Positions 12,122 through 23,335 of a DNA stretch of 64,000 nucleotides are shown here, piece by piece; the first letter of the stretch is position 1; each line of letters opens with the position of its first letter. The position numbers were made by a program, and so were the translations under genes. This DNA comes from Serpula lacrymans var. lacrymans S7.9. Taxonomy: Eukaryota > Basidiomycota > Agaricomycetes > Boletales > Serpulaceae. The notes under the pieces were generated by a model, which saw nothing but the letters and a program-made list of their open reading frames with translations, made no database searches and was not told the DNA's origin. The stretch is from the NCBI RefSeq assembly GCF_000218685.1, contig NW_006763300.1, forward strand, positions 246,565 through 310,564, written 5' to 3'.

Positions 12122-13645
12122 TGTCATGCACCAAAGTTGATTGGTAGCATGGACAAGTGTCAATAACGAAGCAAATATTCAAAAGACTCGCCTTTGCGCC
12201 ACATAGGCACAGTGCCACATGGAATAGTAATTAATATTGCCTTTTTCGAACTTGTGGCTGATCAGCACCACCTCTATTAGGCAATCCAGTCACGCTCACC
12301 TTTGCTTTTCCATTCGGTACTTTCGGCATTTTGGCATTTTGGCAAATTTTCGCATTGCCACTGGCTACACATTGCATTGCGCCCTCACTTTTGTCGTTTC
12401 CTTCACTTCCCTTCCTTTGCCTAGCCCCACCATGGGTCCCTTACTCTCGTTTTTATTCTCACCCGACGGTCACTTCTGGATCCCTATTCTAGTCCATTTC
12501 CTCGTCACCTCCACCCTCCTCCTGTAACAACCAAAGTTTTTGATACTCTGGCGCACAACTTCAGACAAAGCTATAAAGGTAGTGAGTGGAGTGGTTACCC
12601 TTAGGATAGGACTGAGTTAGTTGTGGGTAAACAACAGGAGGACTCGCTGAGGAGTCTCCTTGATCTATTGGGGTATATATACTACTATAGTTTGTTTGTA
12701 CATATATACTGTACAGTTGATGGAGGCAGTGGCTGATTATGTCAGGGGGCACAGCCCGTGTGACCAGCTCCACTGCATGAGAAACTTGTATCTAAAAATA
12801 GGAAAGGCAGTGCAGCACGAGAAGTGGAGTTTGAACAATAATGGAAAGTGCCACATGTGTCACGACTTGAGCCAGAGCGCTAGTCAGAGCGCTAATTTCA
12901 TTTTCATTTTTCTTTAATATCTGATCACATGACAGACATAAGTCGTTAAGCTGCTGCTATTTAGCGCGGATAACACAAATACTTAGTTATATCTAGTCAC
13001 GTGACAAACACGTGACAGAATCCAGACCATGACGTAGAACATCAGTCAGCGCCTCATGGCTGAACCTCAGAACGTATATATACTAAACACTAATGTACAT
13101 ACTTTTCTTCAGTTGTTGATTACTTCTATATACTCTACTTGAACGCTACTTGTTGATTGAGAACTTGTCCCTCCGTTAATTCGGCAAAAGGGATTGGATC
13201 TTACAACATGGCACAGGGTGTGAAAACTACAAAAGAAAGTTGAAGAGGAGAATAAAATTTAAAGGTCCGAAAATTGTGTTATTGCAACACCTCCTACTCA
13301 TCTTCTTTGTACCCCCACCATACCTGATGTCACCACACTCTATCCACTTCCGTCGCCGATCCGTCAACCACCACATGCCACTGCTGATATCAGCAAAGCC
13401 CCGGAAGCCAGTGCAAATTGGGCAACAGGTCCATCTTCATGATGTCGATCTTCCATCATATACTATCAAATCATTGGTTGCTCGTCTTGCCTGGTTGGAG
13501 CGTGGGTGGGTAGTTTTTGAGCTGGAGAAGGTTCATCCCCTTGTGTTGCCTATGTACATTGCTGTCCCATTCACTTGGGTACATTTATCCTTTGTCCATC
13601 GTCTTCACTACAGCTACATCTACCACACGCTGCCTGGGACACATT
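12122..13645 (+). mobile_element. Unclassified TGTCAT element, copy A (3'-truncated, interrupted)
   Basis: Starts TGTCATGCACCAAAG and is collinear with copies at 23617-25410 (minus) and 25602-28189 (plus). It is split by a family A LTR (12523-13289); sequence before and after the insert joins perfectly to the uninterrupted copy (CCACCCTCCTCC..CTCATCTTCTTTG). The right part encodes the shared peptide LHDVDLPSYTIKSLVARLAW. Similarity to copy B stops near 13645, so the right end is missing. No recognised transposase or reverse transcriptase is present. Confidence 0.75.
12523..13289 (+). mobile_element. Solo LTR, family A long variant (767 bp), TSD CCTCC
   Basis: Begins TGTAACAACC and ends TTGCAACA. 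The exact 5-bp duplication CCTCC is at 12518-12522 and 13290-13294. It shares with the 400-bp LTR the blocks GGTTACCC.TTAGG, AACAACAGGAGGACT and GTATATATACTA, and has CACGTGAC-type motifs near 12997. It sits inside TGTCAT element copy A and is therefore younger than it. Confidence 0.88.
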
Positions 13646-13754
13646 TGTTGCTGTTGTCACAATGGGCAGGGTGGTAAACGCATGAGATGGAACCACTGTG
13701 AAAAAAAAAGTCAGTAAGTAATTGAAAAAGAATAAAATGATAAAAACTTACTTT

Positions 13755-13905
13755 CCATCCACCACCTATTATCAAGAGCCTCCTTCCTCTCAGGAGTCTG
13801 TCTCTCAGGATCAAACCAGACAAATCCTTCCACCACCTCATCTGCTGGGCAGATCATGGAGGGATCAACTGCCTGTCCCTTGTTTTCTCCTCCGCTAAAG
13901 TGGAA
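13755..13905 (-). pseudogene. Unrecognised coding-like fragment
   Basis: On the minus strand an open frame reads MICPADEVVEGFVWFDPERQ and continues TPERKEALDNRWWME. It ends exactly at a good donor (GTAAGT). Composition and the splice signal look like a real exon, but no neighbouring exons could be joined and I do not recognise the family. It lies between the mobile nest and the right copy of the P450 duplication. Confidence 0.35.
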
Positions 13906-14059
13906 AATAAACTAAGATGTCCGTCAGGGCTGAATATAAGGGAAAATGGAAGCAAAACACAAATATGGTATGTATTGAACTAACTTGCCTTCCTTGATTA
14001 TCCTTGCGGCTTACACCGCTGTATTCCTATCCATCCAACACGATATCTGGCTCACTTAT

Positions 14060-16990
14060 ACACCAATATATTTGTATCTTTATTACATTGATAAACACAT
14101 GTAAAATCATACTTCATCCATGTAAAGCAATCATTTCAGCCAATCCCTCCGCAGTCATTTCCAGATCTCGCGGTTCGATGACACATGGAAAAAGGAGTGG
14201 ATGGCTATAAAAACCACGAATTATTAGCATGACTTCAAGAAGACGACAGGATGTACATATTCACGTTGTTAATCCAGAAGTCCACTGGACTTCGAATTCA
14301 ACTTCTTTCCCCGAGTCATCTAACGCCTTCTTTATATTGAAAACGGACAGAATGGATGTGATGCCTGCCCATAAACTTGCATCGGCCACATGTCGACCTA
14401 TGCATACTCGCCTCCCAAACCCGAATGCGTAGCTTACAACATCGTCGATAAGCTTTCCATTCGAAAGAAACCTTTCAGGCTTGAATTCATATGGATCTGG
14501 ATAAATGCTCTCGTCGTGAGACATTGCCCTGTAATGTAATGTTAGATAGGCAGTCAGCAGATAACCAGATTACTCACCATAAATTCGCCATCACAGTTGC
14601 ACCTATAAACGTGAATGAAATACCGTGCTTATGGACACAGACAGGGGGCTAGAAACGGACCTTTGGGTATGTAGTACCCTTCATATATATCATCGGCAGT
14701 AGCAGCATGTGCAACGCCTGTTTGTAATGTAAGGATAATAGTGGACGGGGATAAGGGAACCTACTTGCCTAACGGTACAACAGGATGCCATCTCAATGTT
14801 TCGCGAAGTACAGCATCAATGTAGGGCAATGACGCCCTATCACTGAACTCAGGAAGCCTATCCCGGCCCACTATAGCGTCAATTTCGGCCTGGGCTTTTG
14901 CTTGGACTTTGGGATTCTGTAGCATTGCAAGAGTAAAGATAAGCATAGCTGAAGAAGTCTTAGAATGAAGCTTTAGCGTTAAGTAGTTATATATTCATAG
15001 ACAGTTCACCCACAGTATCTGATGCAGCTGGAGGAGAATTACAACCAGAGGTGTTAAGTCTCGGTCAGTTGATGTACCAGACGTGATCTTACCGCTGAAA
15101 GCAGTTGCTGCCACGTCCTTTACTAGTCCCTCGTGGCGTTGTATATTACCACCATCCTTCATTCGACCCAAAAGGTCTGAGCAGATACATGGCGGCAGCG
15201 AATTTGAGGCCTAGTCTTATGCTCAGTATTGCTTTGCGTACTGCGGTAATCGACGCACCAGATTCTGCGTGACATGTCGAAAAGGCGCATCTACTTGCTC
15301 TTTGCTGACATGACGGCTCTCTTGTGCTTTCTTCTGAAACCCTGCCCCAGGAAACCAGTATGGTAGCCGAATGACTGAACGAACGAGGGGCCTTCAGATA
15401 TCAGCTAGCCACCTTCAATGTGGAACGAACTCACGAAACGGAAATGCGCCCAGTAGGGCTGCTCTTTCAGGAGTTATCACCCCAAGTGCGAGATTAAGAG
15501 CATCTTCCACAACTTTGACGAATGCATCATGGCGTGGTGCGGTGTCATATCCATAAGCAATCGCCATAATAATAGAAGAAGACATGCTGAATTGATTATT
15601 TAAAGATGATGAGATGAATTGCAAATATAACAGGAATCTTACGTTTGAAGATGGCTGCCATATTCGTGAGGCGTTTCGAGTAGATTCATCAGGAGCTGAT
15701 GTACCTTACACATTTGCACCGGACGATATGTGAGGGCAGCTTCAGGGCGAAATGTCTGATGAAAAAGCCGCCTGCACTGTCGCCACCTTTCGCCATAAGG
15801 CATAAATGTGACATTCCAGGACCATCCAAATCTGTGACGCAAGCGGTCACTTGAATTATCTCGACATGCGGGATAAATGGATGTACATACAAATCCATTG
15901 TGATTAATGTTGGCCTATCAGAGAATACACTCGATCGGCGGTCGAGTATATCTTTTGCTATTCTCTCAGAGTTGATAACAATTACGTCTTTGTTGAACAA
16001 ACGAGAATACACAAGGGGCCCTTATAGAGCAAGTGACAAAGCCTTTTCAGAATACGAAAGTCGGTACACCGTCATCAAAACTTACCATAGGTTTTCCCCC
16101 AGTCTGTATATGTAACCCAAGGTTCTTTGGAATTCACACTCATTACATTTCCTACCACAGGAAATGGACGTGGACCGGGCGGCAGCGAACAACGAGCATG
16201 TTTCTCCCGGTTATTGACCATCAGCCTGACGACAAAGAGTGAAACGAGAACACCAAGGATAGGGACCAAAGAGTGTATGTTTGTCGCTTCAACGTTGTCA
16301 AACATCTTGGCCATACAGCAGTGGATGATAAGATGCAAGTTTCGTAGACATACGATTGGAATACGACTATATATAATCGTCAGGTGGGGCTAAGTTCTTC
16401 CCTCGTATCTTTGCGGAATATTCCTTTCAATTACGAGAGACGGTAATCAGGAAGTGGATGGTGATCACGAGTTAGGTTCGTTAGCTAACCCAAATCAATG
16501 GGGCCGTCGCGTTGAGAACCTGTTTGCCTGTTTAACAATGACAGGGTCAAGGATCCGTAGTGATAGGGAGAAGAAATGCGCAGCTAGTATTGTTGATGGA
16601 ATGTACCTTCCGACGACATGATATAACGGGAGCTCATGTCTTAGATTGAAGAAATCCGCTCAGGTTGTTCATTGGCGAGCAAGCACCTATGCGGGTTCCT
16701 GGGGACAGGCCGGGGGGACTGATTCCTGATTGAATTGCAGTGCAAAAGAGCACATGGGATAGGTCATTTGACGTAACTGCCAGCTGACAAGGATGGTAAA
16801 CGCTTCATTTATGGCAGTACATTGCGTGTTATCGCTGAAGTTGGAAAGTTGGGTAGGAAACCTATCTTTATGTGAATGTCAGTATAATGTTGGCGCCCAA
16901 GACTACGATGATCACGGTAATCGGTGACATACTGACAAATACGATAGAAATGCATATATGCAGATAATGTCAATTGTGGTGAAAGCCTGA
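14060..16990. repeat. Segmental duplication, right copy (contains P450-2)
   Basis: Direct-orientation partner of 6790-9640, including the P450 introns and several hundred bp of its upstream region (ATAACGGGAGCTC near 16622). Boundaries are approximate. Confidence 0.85.
14261..16314 (-). CDS. Cytochrome P450 monooxygenase, copy 2 (paralogue of copy 1)
   Basis: Same architecture and intron positions as P450-1. It starts at MAKMFDNVEATN (ATG 16314; an in-frame ATG at 16338 adds eight residues) and has the anchor SLVPILGVLVSLFVVRLMV and the hinge LPPGPRPFPVVGN. YGERWRQCRRLFHQTF, ETLRW, FKPERF and FGFGRRVCIG are all intact, and the protein ends TSGLTT at 14261. All splice joins checked stay in frame, so the copy appears functional. 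Differences from copy 1 include the I-helix centre (AASDTV here, AASETV there) and several substitutions around the B-C region. The upstream 300-600 bp is also duplicated, so the two may share regulation. Confidence 0.92.
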
Positions 16991-17271
16991 TGTGGTTGAA
17001 TCACAAGCCAGCTTAGCATTTTAGACCTGCATAGTGGAACCTACTAGAAATGTCGTCACGGAGTGGATATAATATAGCTGACACGCCTGCACGCTGTTTG
17101 GTTCAGGATTCGTAGCGCATGCGATTGATAGCACGCATATAATCGTGTGTTATGGTCGACATGGCTTGAGGAAAGAGGAGGCTGAGAAGGGAAGCGGGTG
17201 GACGGTGTGCTTACCTAATGAGCGATAGCACTCTTTCTTTCGTTCGTCGACGTTGTTGTGTTCGTTGAGCG
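16991..17271. promoter_or_regulatory. Probable promoter region of the cap methyltransferase gene
   Basis: The stretch between the duplicated P450 upstream DNA and ATG 17272. No TATA box is evident near the start. This is inference from position only. Confidence 0.3.
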
Positions 17272-19293
17272 ATGCCGTATGATCCAGTCCGCGATGCTGT
17301 GTTGAACTCCCCCATCAGTCCTCCCTCGTCGTTGCCCCCGCCCCCCAGCGCCCTCTCCTCGTCGCCCTACGACTCCCCCTCCACGTCTCGCCCGTCGTCC
17401 TCGACTGCCAGCCCGTCCCTCACTCGACGAGCAACCGATCTCTCTGTTCTCCTCAATGCAGACTCGCAGGAGCCACGCACGCCCCTGTCCGCACGCCCAT
17501 CCACCCTTGCCCACCTTCTTATCCACGACAACACCGTCCACGACGACAAACTCGTGTCTGCACCCGCCCTCTACCGAAAATCTCCTCCCTCCATTCTCAT
17601 TCCCCCCTCTTTCTCACGCCAGCTACCCTCGTCACTGCCTTCAGACCATTCCTCCTCTTCAAGACCTGCCCCTTCGCCTCTTTCTCCTTATATGCACTCT
17701 TCCAGACCCTCTTCGTCCAGTTCAAATCCATCTTCGCTTCCTACCGTCACTCCCGCTACAACCACTTCTCCTTCAATGCCCCCACCTCCCCCACCCATCC
17801 CTTATAATCCCCGCAGAAAAACACCAGCTGGTTCTGTCCTCGTCCCCATGTCCTCACGTGAGATAGAGCTCTACAAAAATTACCGTGGTTTAGGCAGCCA
17901 GCGTCTATTGGGCAAACGTAAGAGACTTGTCCCAGACGACGACGACAGCCCAGCCCAGCCTCCACCCAAGAAGTTTGCAGGTGATGTTGTCAAAGTCGTT
18001 GAGCACTGTACGTCGTTCCTTTTCGTTCTACTCACTCCATGTATTTATCCTTCTTTTTCTTTGCGAATGTCTCCAGACAACACAAGACCAGATGTTGGCG
18101 TAAAACAGCGCTTAGACTCCCCCATAATTGGCCTAAAACATTTTAACAACTGGGTAAAATCAGTCCTTATCACCCGCTTCGCCCACCCCGCCCTCTCCTC
18201 TCACTCCTCTTCATCACGGAAAGGCCCTCCCTCTGGAAAGGTCCTCGACATGGGCTGCGGAAAAGGCGGCGATGTCTCAAAGTGGGTTAAGGCCCGAATA
18301 AAAGAACTCTTGGCCGTCGGTATGTCTTCCTCACCTTATTCCATATTCCTCCCCTTTTTTCTCAACACTGTAAATAAATAACAATGTAAACCCATGACTT
18401 TTGGTGCACAATAAAAACAGATATCGCTGGAGTATCCGTTGACCAGGCACGCAGCCGCTGGGAAACCATCCGAGGACCGCGCTTTGACGCTACCTTTGCT
18501 ACACTTGACTGCTACTCGGAGCCACTCTCCAAGGCCTTCCCACCCGCGAAGCTGGCGCAGCCGTTCGACGTCGTCTCCATGCAGTTCTGCATGCACTATG
18601 CTTTCGAGACCGTTCAGAAAGCCCGCTGCATGCTCGACAACGCCAGTCGGTGGCTCAGATCTGGTGGTGTGTTTCTTGGGACGATACCGAATGCGGAGCA
18701 ATTGTTGTATGTTGCCCCCCGAGTCGTCGTCTATGTATAAATTATTGACGAAGTGATGACATCATCATTATTGTTATCTTGGGTTAATAGAGAGCGATTG
18801 GATGGTCTGCCCCCGGATGCAGAAGACCTTTCGTTTGGAAACTCGGTGTACAAGATCCGTTTCGAAGACCGCGTTCGGAAGCCCGTATTTGGGCACAGAT
18901 ACCACTTCTTCTTGCAGGACGCTGTAGGGGACATACCGGAGTATATCGTTCGTTGGGACAGCTTCGTCCAGTAAGCTTTTTTCTTCCACTCCGAACTTTT
19001 TCCACTTCGCTGTCTGTTAACACGTTGATGCGTAGATTGGCTGCTGAATACGGATTGCATCCCATATACAAGGAAGAGTTCCACCAAGTATTTGCTGAGC
19101 ACCAGGATCACGAAGAATTTGGACCATTAATGGTGCGCATGAAGGTTGTCGACGCCAACGGTGAGAGCGCGATGGACGAAGATCAGTGGGAGGCTGCAAG
19201 TAAGTGTCCAGCACTGCCCTTTCATGCGTTCACGATGCTGATGCTAATGCTGCATCAGATATCTACATAGCGTTTGCATTTGAAAAGCGATAA
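17272..19293 (+). CDS. abd1: mRNA cap guanine-N7 methyltransferase
   Basis: Transfers a methyl group from SAM to N7 of the mRNA cap in the nucleus. Residues 1-200 are low-complexity Ser/Pro-rich. A basic segment (LGKRKRLVPDDDD) follows, and the catalytic domain starts near YNTRPDVGVKQRL with HFNNWVKSVLI. The SAM motif is VLDMGCGKGGDVSKW; VSMQFCMHYAFE and GGVFLGTIPN follow, then FGNSVYKIRF and YHFFLQDAV. The protein ends AFAFEKR. Introns by eye: 18008-18076, 18320-18420, 18707-18790, 18971-19035 and 19200-19258; every join is in frame and keeps the family motifs. The stop is TAA at 19291-19293. It is convergent with rsp5 at 275 bp. Confidence 0.94.
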
Positions 19294-19568
19294 TGAAAGT
19301 GAATAGTGCCTGTTTATATATATTTCTACTTTCTCTGAACATACTGTAATGTCAATCGACAGGGCTAGGTTGCATAATTCGATACGAACAAACTTTAATC
19401 CTATGTACACATTTCGTCGCACATTTCGTCACGAATATGAAATTATGGAAACTGAAAGGTAACGAAAAAGAAAGGCATATAGCAAGAATGTGTCCCATTA
19501 AGATTACAGAGAAATACCAAGACGTCTCTGATATGCGTATGGGAAAAACTCGAAATAGAGAAAGAACC

Positions 19569-22500
19569 TTACTCCTGACCGAATCCAACAGTCTCCCTGA
19601 ACGCGTGCAATAGTTAGCGACTCATAATGACTCAGAAACGTAGATACGCACTCTACAGCAAGCGTCAGCTTCTGCTCCAGGCTCGCATAGTCTTTATAAG
19701 GGGGAAGATCGATGCGATTGAAGCACGTATGACTCTTCGGCAGCTGTGACGGTTCACCCGACTTTTCTATCGTGAAGCGTCGAGGACCGTCTGACCCTTG
19801 AAGATCTTTGAATCCGTTGACGGGAATACGAGACGTGCCTGTCGCGAACTGCAAGAGCCGGGACTTCCGTTCAGGAGGCCAGCCACGGACGCACTTCCAG
19901 AACCACTGAATCACTTCGTCATTCATCTCATATCCGCGGTAGTCGGTAAATTTGGTCCAGTCATCCCTACAACTATCATCAACCCCAATTTCGATGGACA
20001 AGGACAAGATGGAACTTACACATCAATCTCAGACATTCCGCCGATCAGCAACTCGAGTTCACGCTCGTCGAAGACAGTGATCAAGTCCTGAGGGATCAAT
20101 TCGCTAAACCCGGACATGAAGGACTCAAATTGTTCCTTGACACGTTTGGAGATGCGGTACTCGACCACAGCATCAACATAATCCTTCTTGTTGTCTTCCG
20201 TCACCGTAACATCGCCACCTCCAGGCTTAAGCTCGACGTTGACCATCTCTCCAAAGCGTTCCTCTGTGGTCGTAAAAGTTTCGTCAATGACGTCAGTAAT
20301 GTCATTTTCACTGATAAAGAGAATTTAAGTAAATATAAATAGATAAACAGGCCGTACTCACAGCATCCATGTCAAACCGCGATGTAACTCTGCATCCACA
20401 CTTTCCAAATCGGATAGGGTCACCTTCTTTTTCAGAATCATCTTATAAAAGCTGACAATGAAGTAGGCATCTAAGAAGCGGCGGTGGAAAATCCCAAGGC
20501 CGAGACAACGACCGATGAACTTGAAGTAGTTCAAATGCTCTGGATTTACACCAGAAGCTGGATTTATTTGTAGCGTGTAGTTGTCATGTGCCGAATATTC
20601 GAAGAGACAGTAGAAGGGATTGAACATCTCATGCGAAAGAAGGAAGAAGAACTCTCTGCAATACTATTAGTTATCTTAACCAACACAACGAGCAGACCAC
20701 ATACCTGGACAGGCCTCCATAATCAAGACCATCCTCGCCATCGAATTTGATCATAAGCCTCTTCTTCAAGTCATTGGGCGTTTGCCTCATAATTTCCGCA
20801 TAACTATCTTCAAAGATATGGTTTCGTCTGACTTTAATTTGACAGTTTCCAGGCTGAGCCCGCATAGCCGGCTGACTCCTGAAGTATATGAGCTTCCTCC
20901 TAAAGTCCCGCTTGTACTGAGGCACATTAGCATCCAGTGTAGATGGCATGCGCGGATCATCCCATGTAGTGGTTTTCGTATTATGATCCACAAAATAAAC
21001 GCGAGCTGTGGATGTTAATCGCATCTCCCAACCAGAAGGCAAGGGGCCAAGTTGAGATATCGTTTGTGGCTGAAGGGCTGTATTTTGGCCATTCGGACCC
21101 ATCACACGAATAATCGTTTGCCGACGAGGGTCCACCCAGGTAGTTGTGCGCGTATTATGGTCAACATAGTATGGGCGACCTTCTGGAGTATACCTCTCTT
21201 CCCATCCGGCTGGCAGACTTCCAGACCCAGCAGTGGTTGCATTGTTGCTCGCAGCAATTGCTGATCCAGCTGGAGAACCTGTTGGCTGCGGTGTGGTGGA
21301 CGAAGCGCGATGCGCATTAGCGTTCAAAGGATTATTTGCATCAACCATATCATCTGCAAGGATACGTCGTGAATGCTGATCTCTGGCAGCATTGGTCTCT
21401 CCCTCCTGAACGTTGCTGTTAACAGTTTGGTTGCTTGAAGGTCTGTTCCAGGTAGTGCTCCGAGTGTTGTGATCAACATAGTAGGTTCGGCCGAGCGGAT
21501 CAATACGACGCTCCCAGCCCGTTGGAAGAGGCCCGTACTGGTCAACATTGGGGTTAAAGTTCCGCTGAGCATTATTTGTGGATGGTCCAGAAGATGTGGT
21601 CAGCTGCGCAGAAGAACTTTGCGATGAAGCGGCAGCTCCCGCTCCAGTGCTAACCGGCCGAGAACTTTGTGACGAATGGGAAACGTGGTGTTCAAGTTCA
21701 GGCCCTGTTGATGACGACGACGACGTCAAGTGAGGAGTAGGCATTGAAAGATGAGGAGAAACTGCTGCCTCCGCGACCGTGGCGTGAGAACTAGGCGTAC
21801 GGGAGAGCACGTTCCCATTAACAGCTGCACTGGGTGAAAGCGATAGGTTAGACTCGTTTAGTCCCATATTCGCGAGAGCGTCTGTAACTCCAGAAACCTG
21901 TGAAGGACCTGGGTTGTTCATAGGCTGATTGATATTTGTTGACAAATAAATGATAAGTTTCCCATGGACAACCAGATTGTCATTAGACTTTTTCAGATCC
22001 AACGTGAGCATCTCTGGAACGGAATGTGAGGGTTACTATACGTGAGCCGAAAAGACTCCTCTTACCGTGGCCGCCTAACTCGAGGTCAAGCACGTCACTA
22101 ACGCGCACATTTACCACCCCAAGAAAGCCCTGGTCCCGCCTCTTGAATTTACGTTGATCGAATATTTGGACTGCGACGACAGAGGAGTCTTTGACAGTGC
22201 TGATTTGATGCGTGAGATGTGACGATTATAACATTGCCCCAATCCCCATGACATTGCTACTCACATATCAAAGCTCTCGTTCCAATATGGATTCAGAGTC
22301 TTTTTAATGACGCTAGTAGTGTGTGTCTGTTCGGCGTCTACAGTGATTACGGCGAAAGGGTCTGGGAGGCGGAATACATCGCGCTTAGAAAGACCATCCG
22401 CAGCAACGACTATTCAAAGGCCAATTGCTATCAACAAGATGGACATATGATACAGACAGAGCCAGACGTACCTGTGACCCTGATTTTCTTCCTGCTGCGA

Positions 22501-22575
22501 GGATTGCGACGATAAAAAAGCGATTGTGAGAGATTTCAAGTTGAAGACTTACAGTGCATGAGCAGGAATCGACAT
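19569..22575 (-). CDS. rsp5: HECT E3 ubiquitin ligase Rsp5/NEDD4 type (C2-WW-WW-WW-HECT)
   Basis: Ubiquitinates PY-motif membrane and adaptor proteins. The start ATG at 22573-22575 gives MSIPAHAL, splicing to [19 protein letters not shown]. The C2 domain covers about residues 10-125 and includes [12 protein letters not shown] and [10 protein letters not shown] Ser-rich linker follows. The WW domains are near 269-302 ([10 protein letters not shown]), 374-406 ([10 protein letters not shown]) and 430-463 ([10 protein letters not shown]), each with YYVDHNT or YFVDHNT. The HECT domain starts near 500 ([16 protein letters not shown]) and holds the catalytic Cys in [11 protein letters not shown]. 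It ends ETVGFGQE at 19569. The full family length is kept. Several short introns lie in the C2 and HECT parts; the WW region is one long exon. Confidence 0.96.
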
Positions 22576-23335
22576 GGGCTATAGCACACAGCTGATGACG
22601 GGAAGAAGAAAGATCAAATGAAACTGGTTTTACAGCTACGAGGCTGATGAAGGGTCCAAAGCCGACAGGTATGCTCGGACGTTGAGGGGAACGACGAGCG
22701 AGACCTAAACTGTCACCGTTATTGATTGTCCAATTTTCAGAGGCCGCCAATGCCGGCCGGCAGTGCACAGCGAAGCGCCCGCACAGCTTTTACCTTGGCG
22801 GCACAGTCAGCTGAAACCAATGCAGTACGCTTCTCATTAAAAAGGTAGAAAAGAAAAGACCGGTACAAATAATCCTCAAGAACCTCACCAATGAGTAAAC
22901 AACATGAAGACAGATCATCAAACATAGATGGCAAAGGACTGTAATGTCTTCTTGTCAAAGATTTAAGGCAGAAATAAGGTATGTATAATTTTACTAATAT
23001 ATGAAGGTCTAGATTTGGTGGGGGTAAAGTCAATTGAAACACAGTTTCATGATAAACTTTGTCTCAAAAATAATAAGAGTATAGAAACTGAGAATATAGA
23101 ACTTTGTCATGGCTGAAATCAATGGTAGTATCCAAGTTCCATATTGTCATTGATGTAAACTGTAGGCATTGGCTTATATAAGGAATCAAAAATTTTCTGC
23201 ATTCCTACAATGTTGCACCTCAGACTCATCTACAAAGTCTGAGGTGAGACCCTTACTTTCCCCCCTTCTAAATACCTAGCTAATCATTAGTATAGCTCTT
23301 ATCTTATCTAGATCAAATCCAAATAATTTCAGGTC
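22576..23335. other. rsp5 upstream DNA and probable copia-type LTR/leader
   Basis: No gene is seen on either strand. The right half looks like an LTR retrotransposon end: a TATA-like TTATATAAGG at about 23174, then a strong hairpin at 23216-23246, then a leader running to the gag ATG at 23336. LTR boundaries could not be fixed. Confidence 0.4.
23216..23246. repeat. Perfect 11-bp stem hairpin in retroelement leader
   Basis: CACCTCAGACT at 23216-23226 is the exact reverse complement of AGTCTGAGGTG at 23236-23246, with a 9-nt loop. It lies about 40 bp after the TATA-like box and 90 bp before the gag start. That position fits an RNA structure in the retroelement transcript. Confidence 0.8.

Noticed and set aside
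6981..16314. P450 pair as a biosynthetic gene cluster
   Set aside because: No terpene synthase, PKS, NRPS, transferase or transporter adjoins; the pair is a local duplication.
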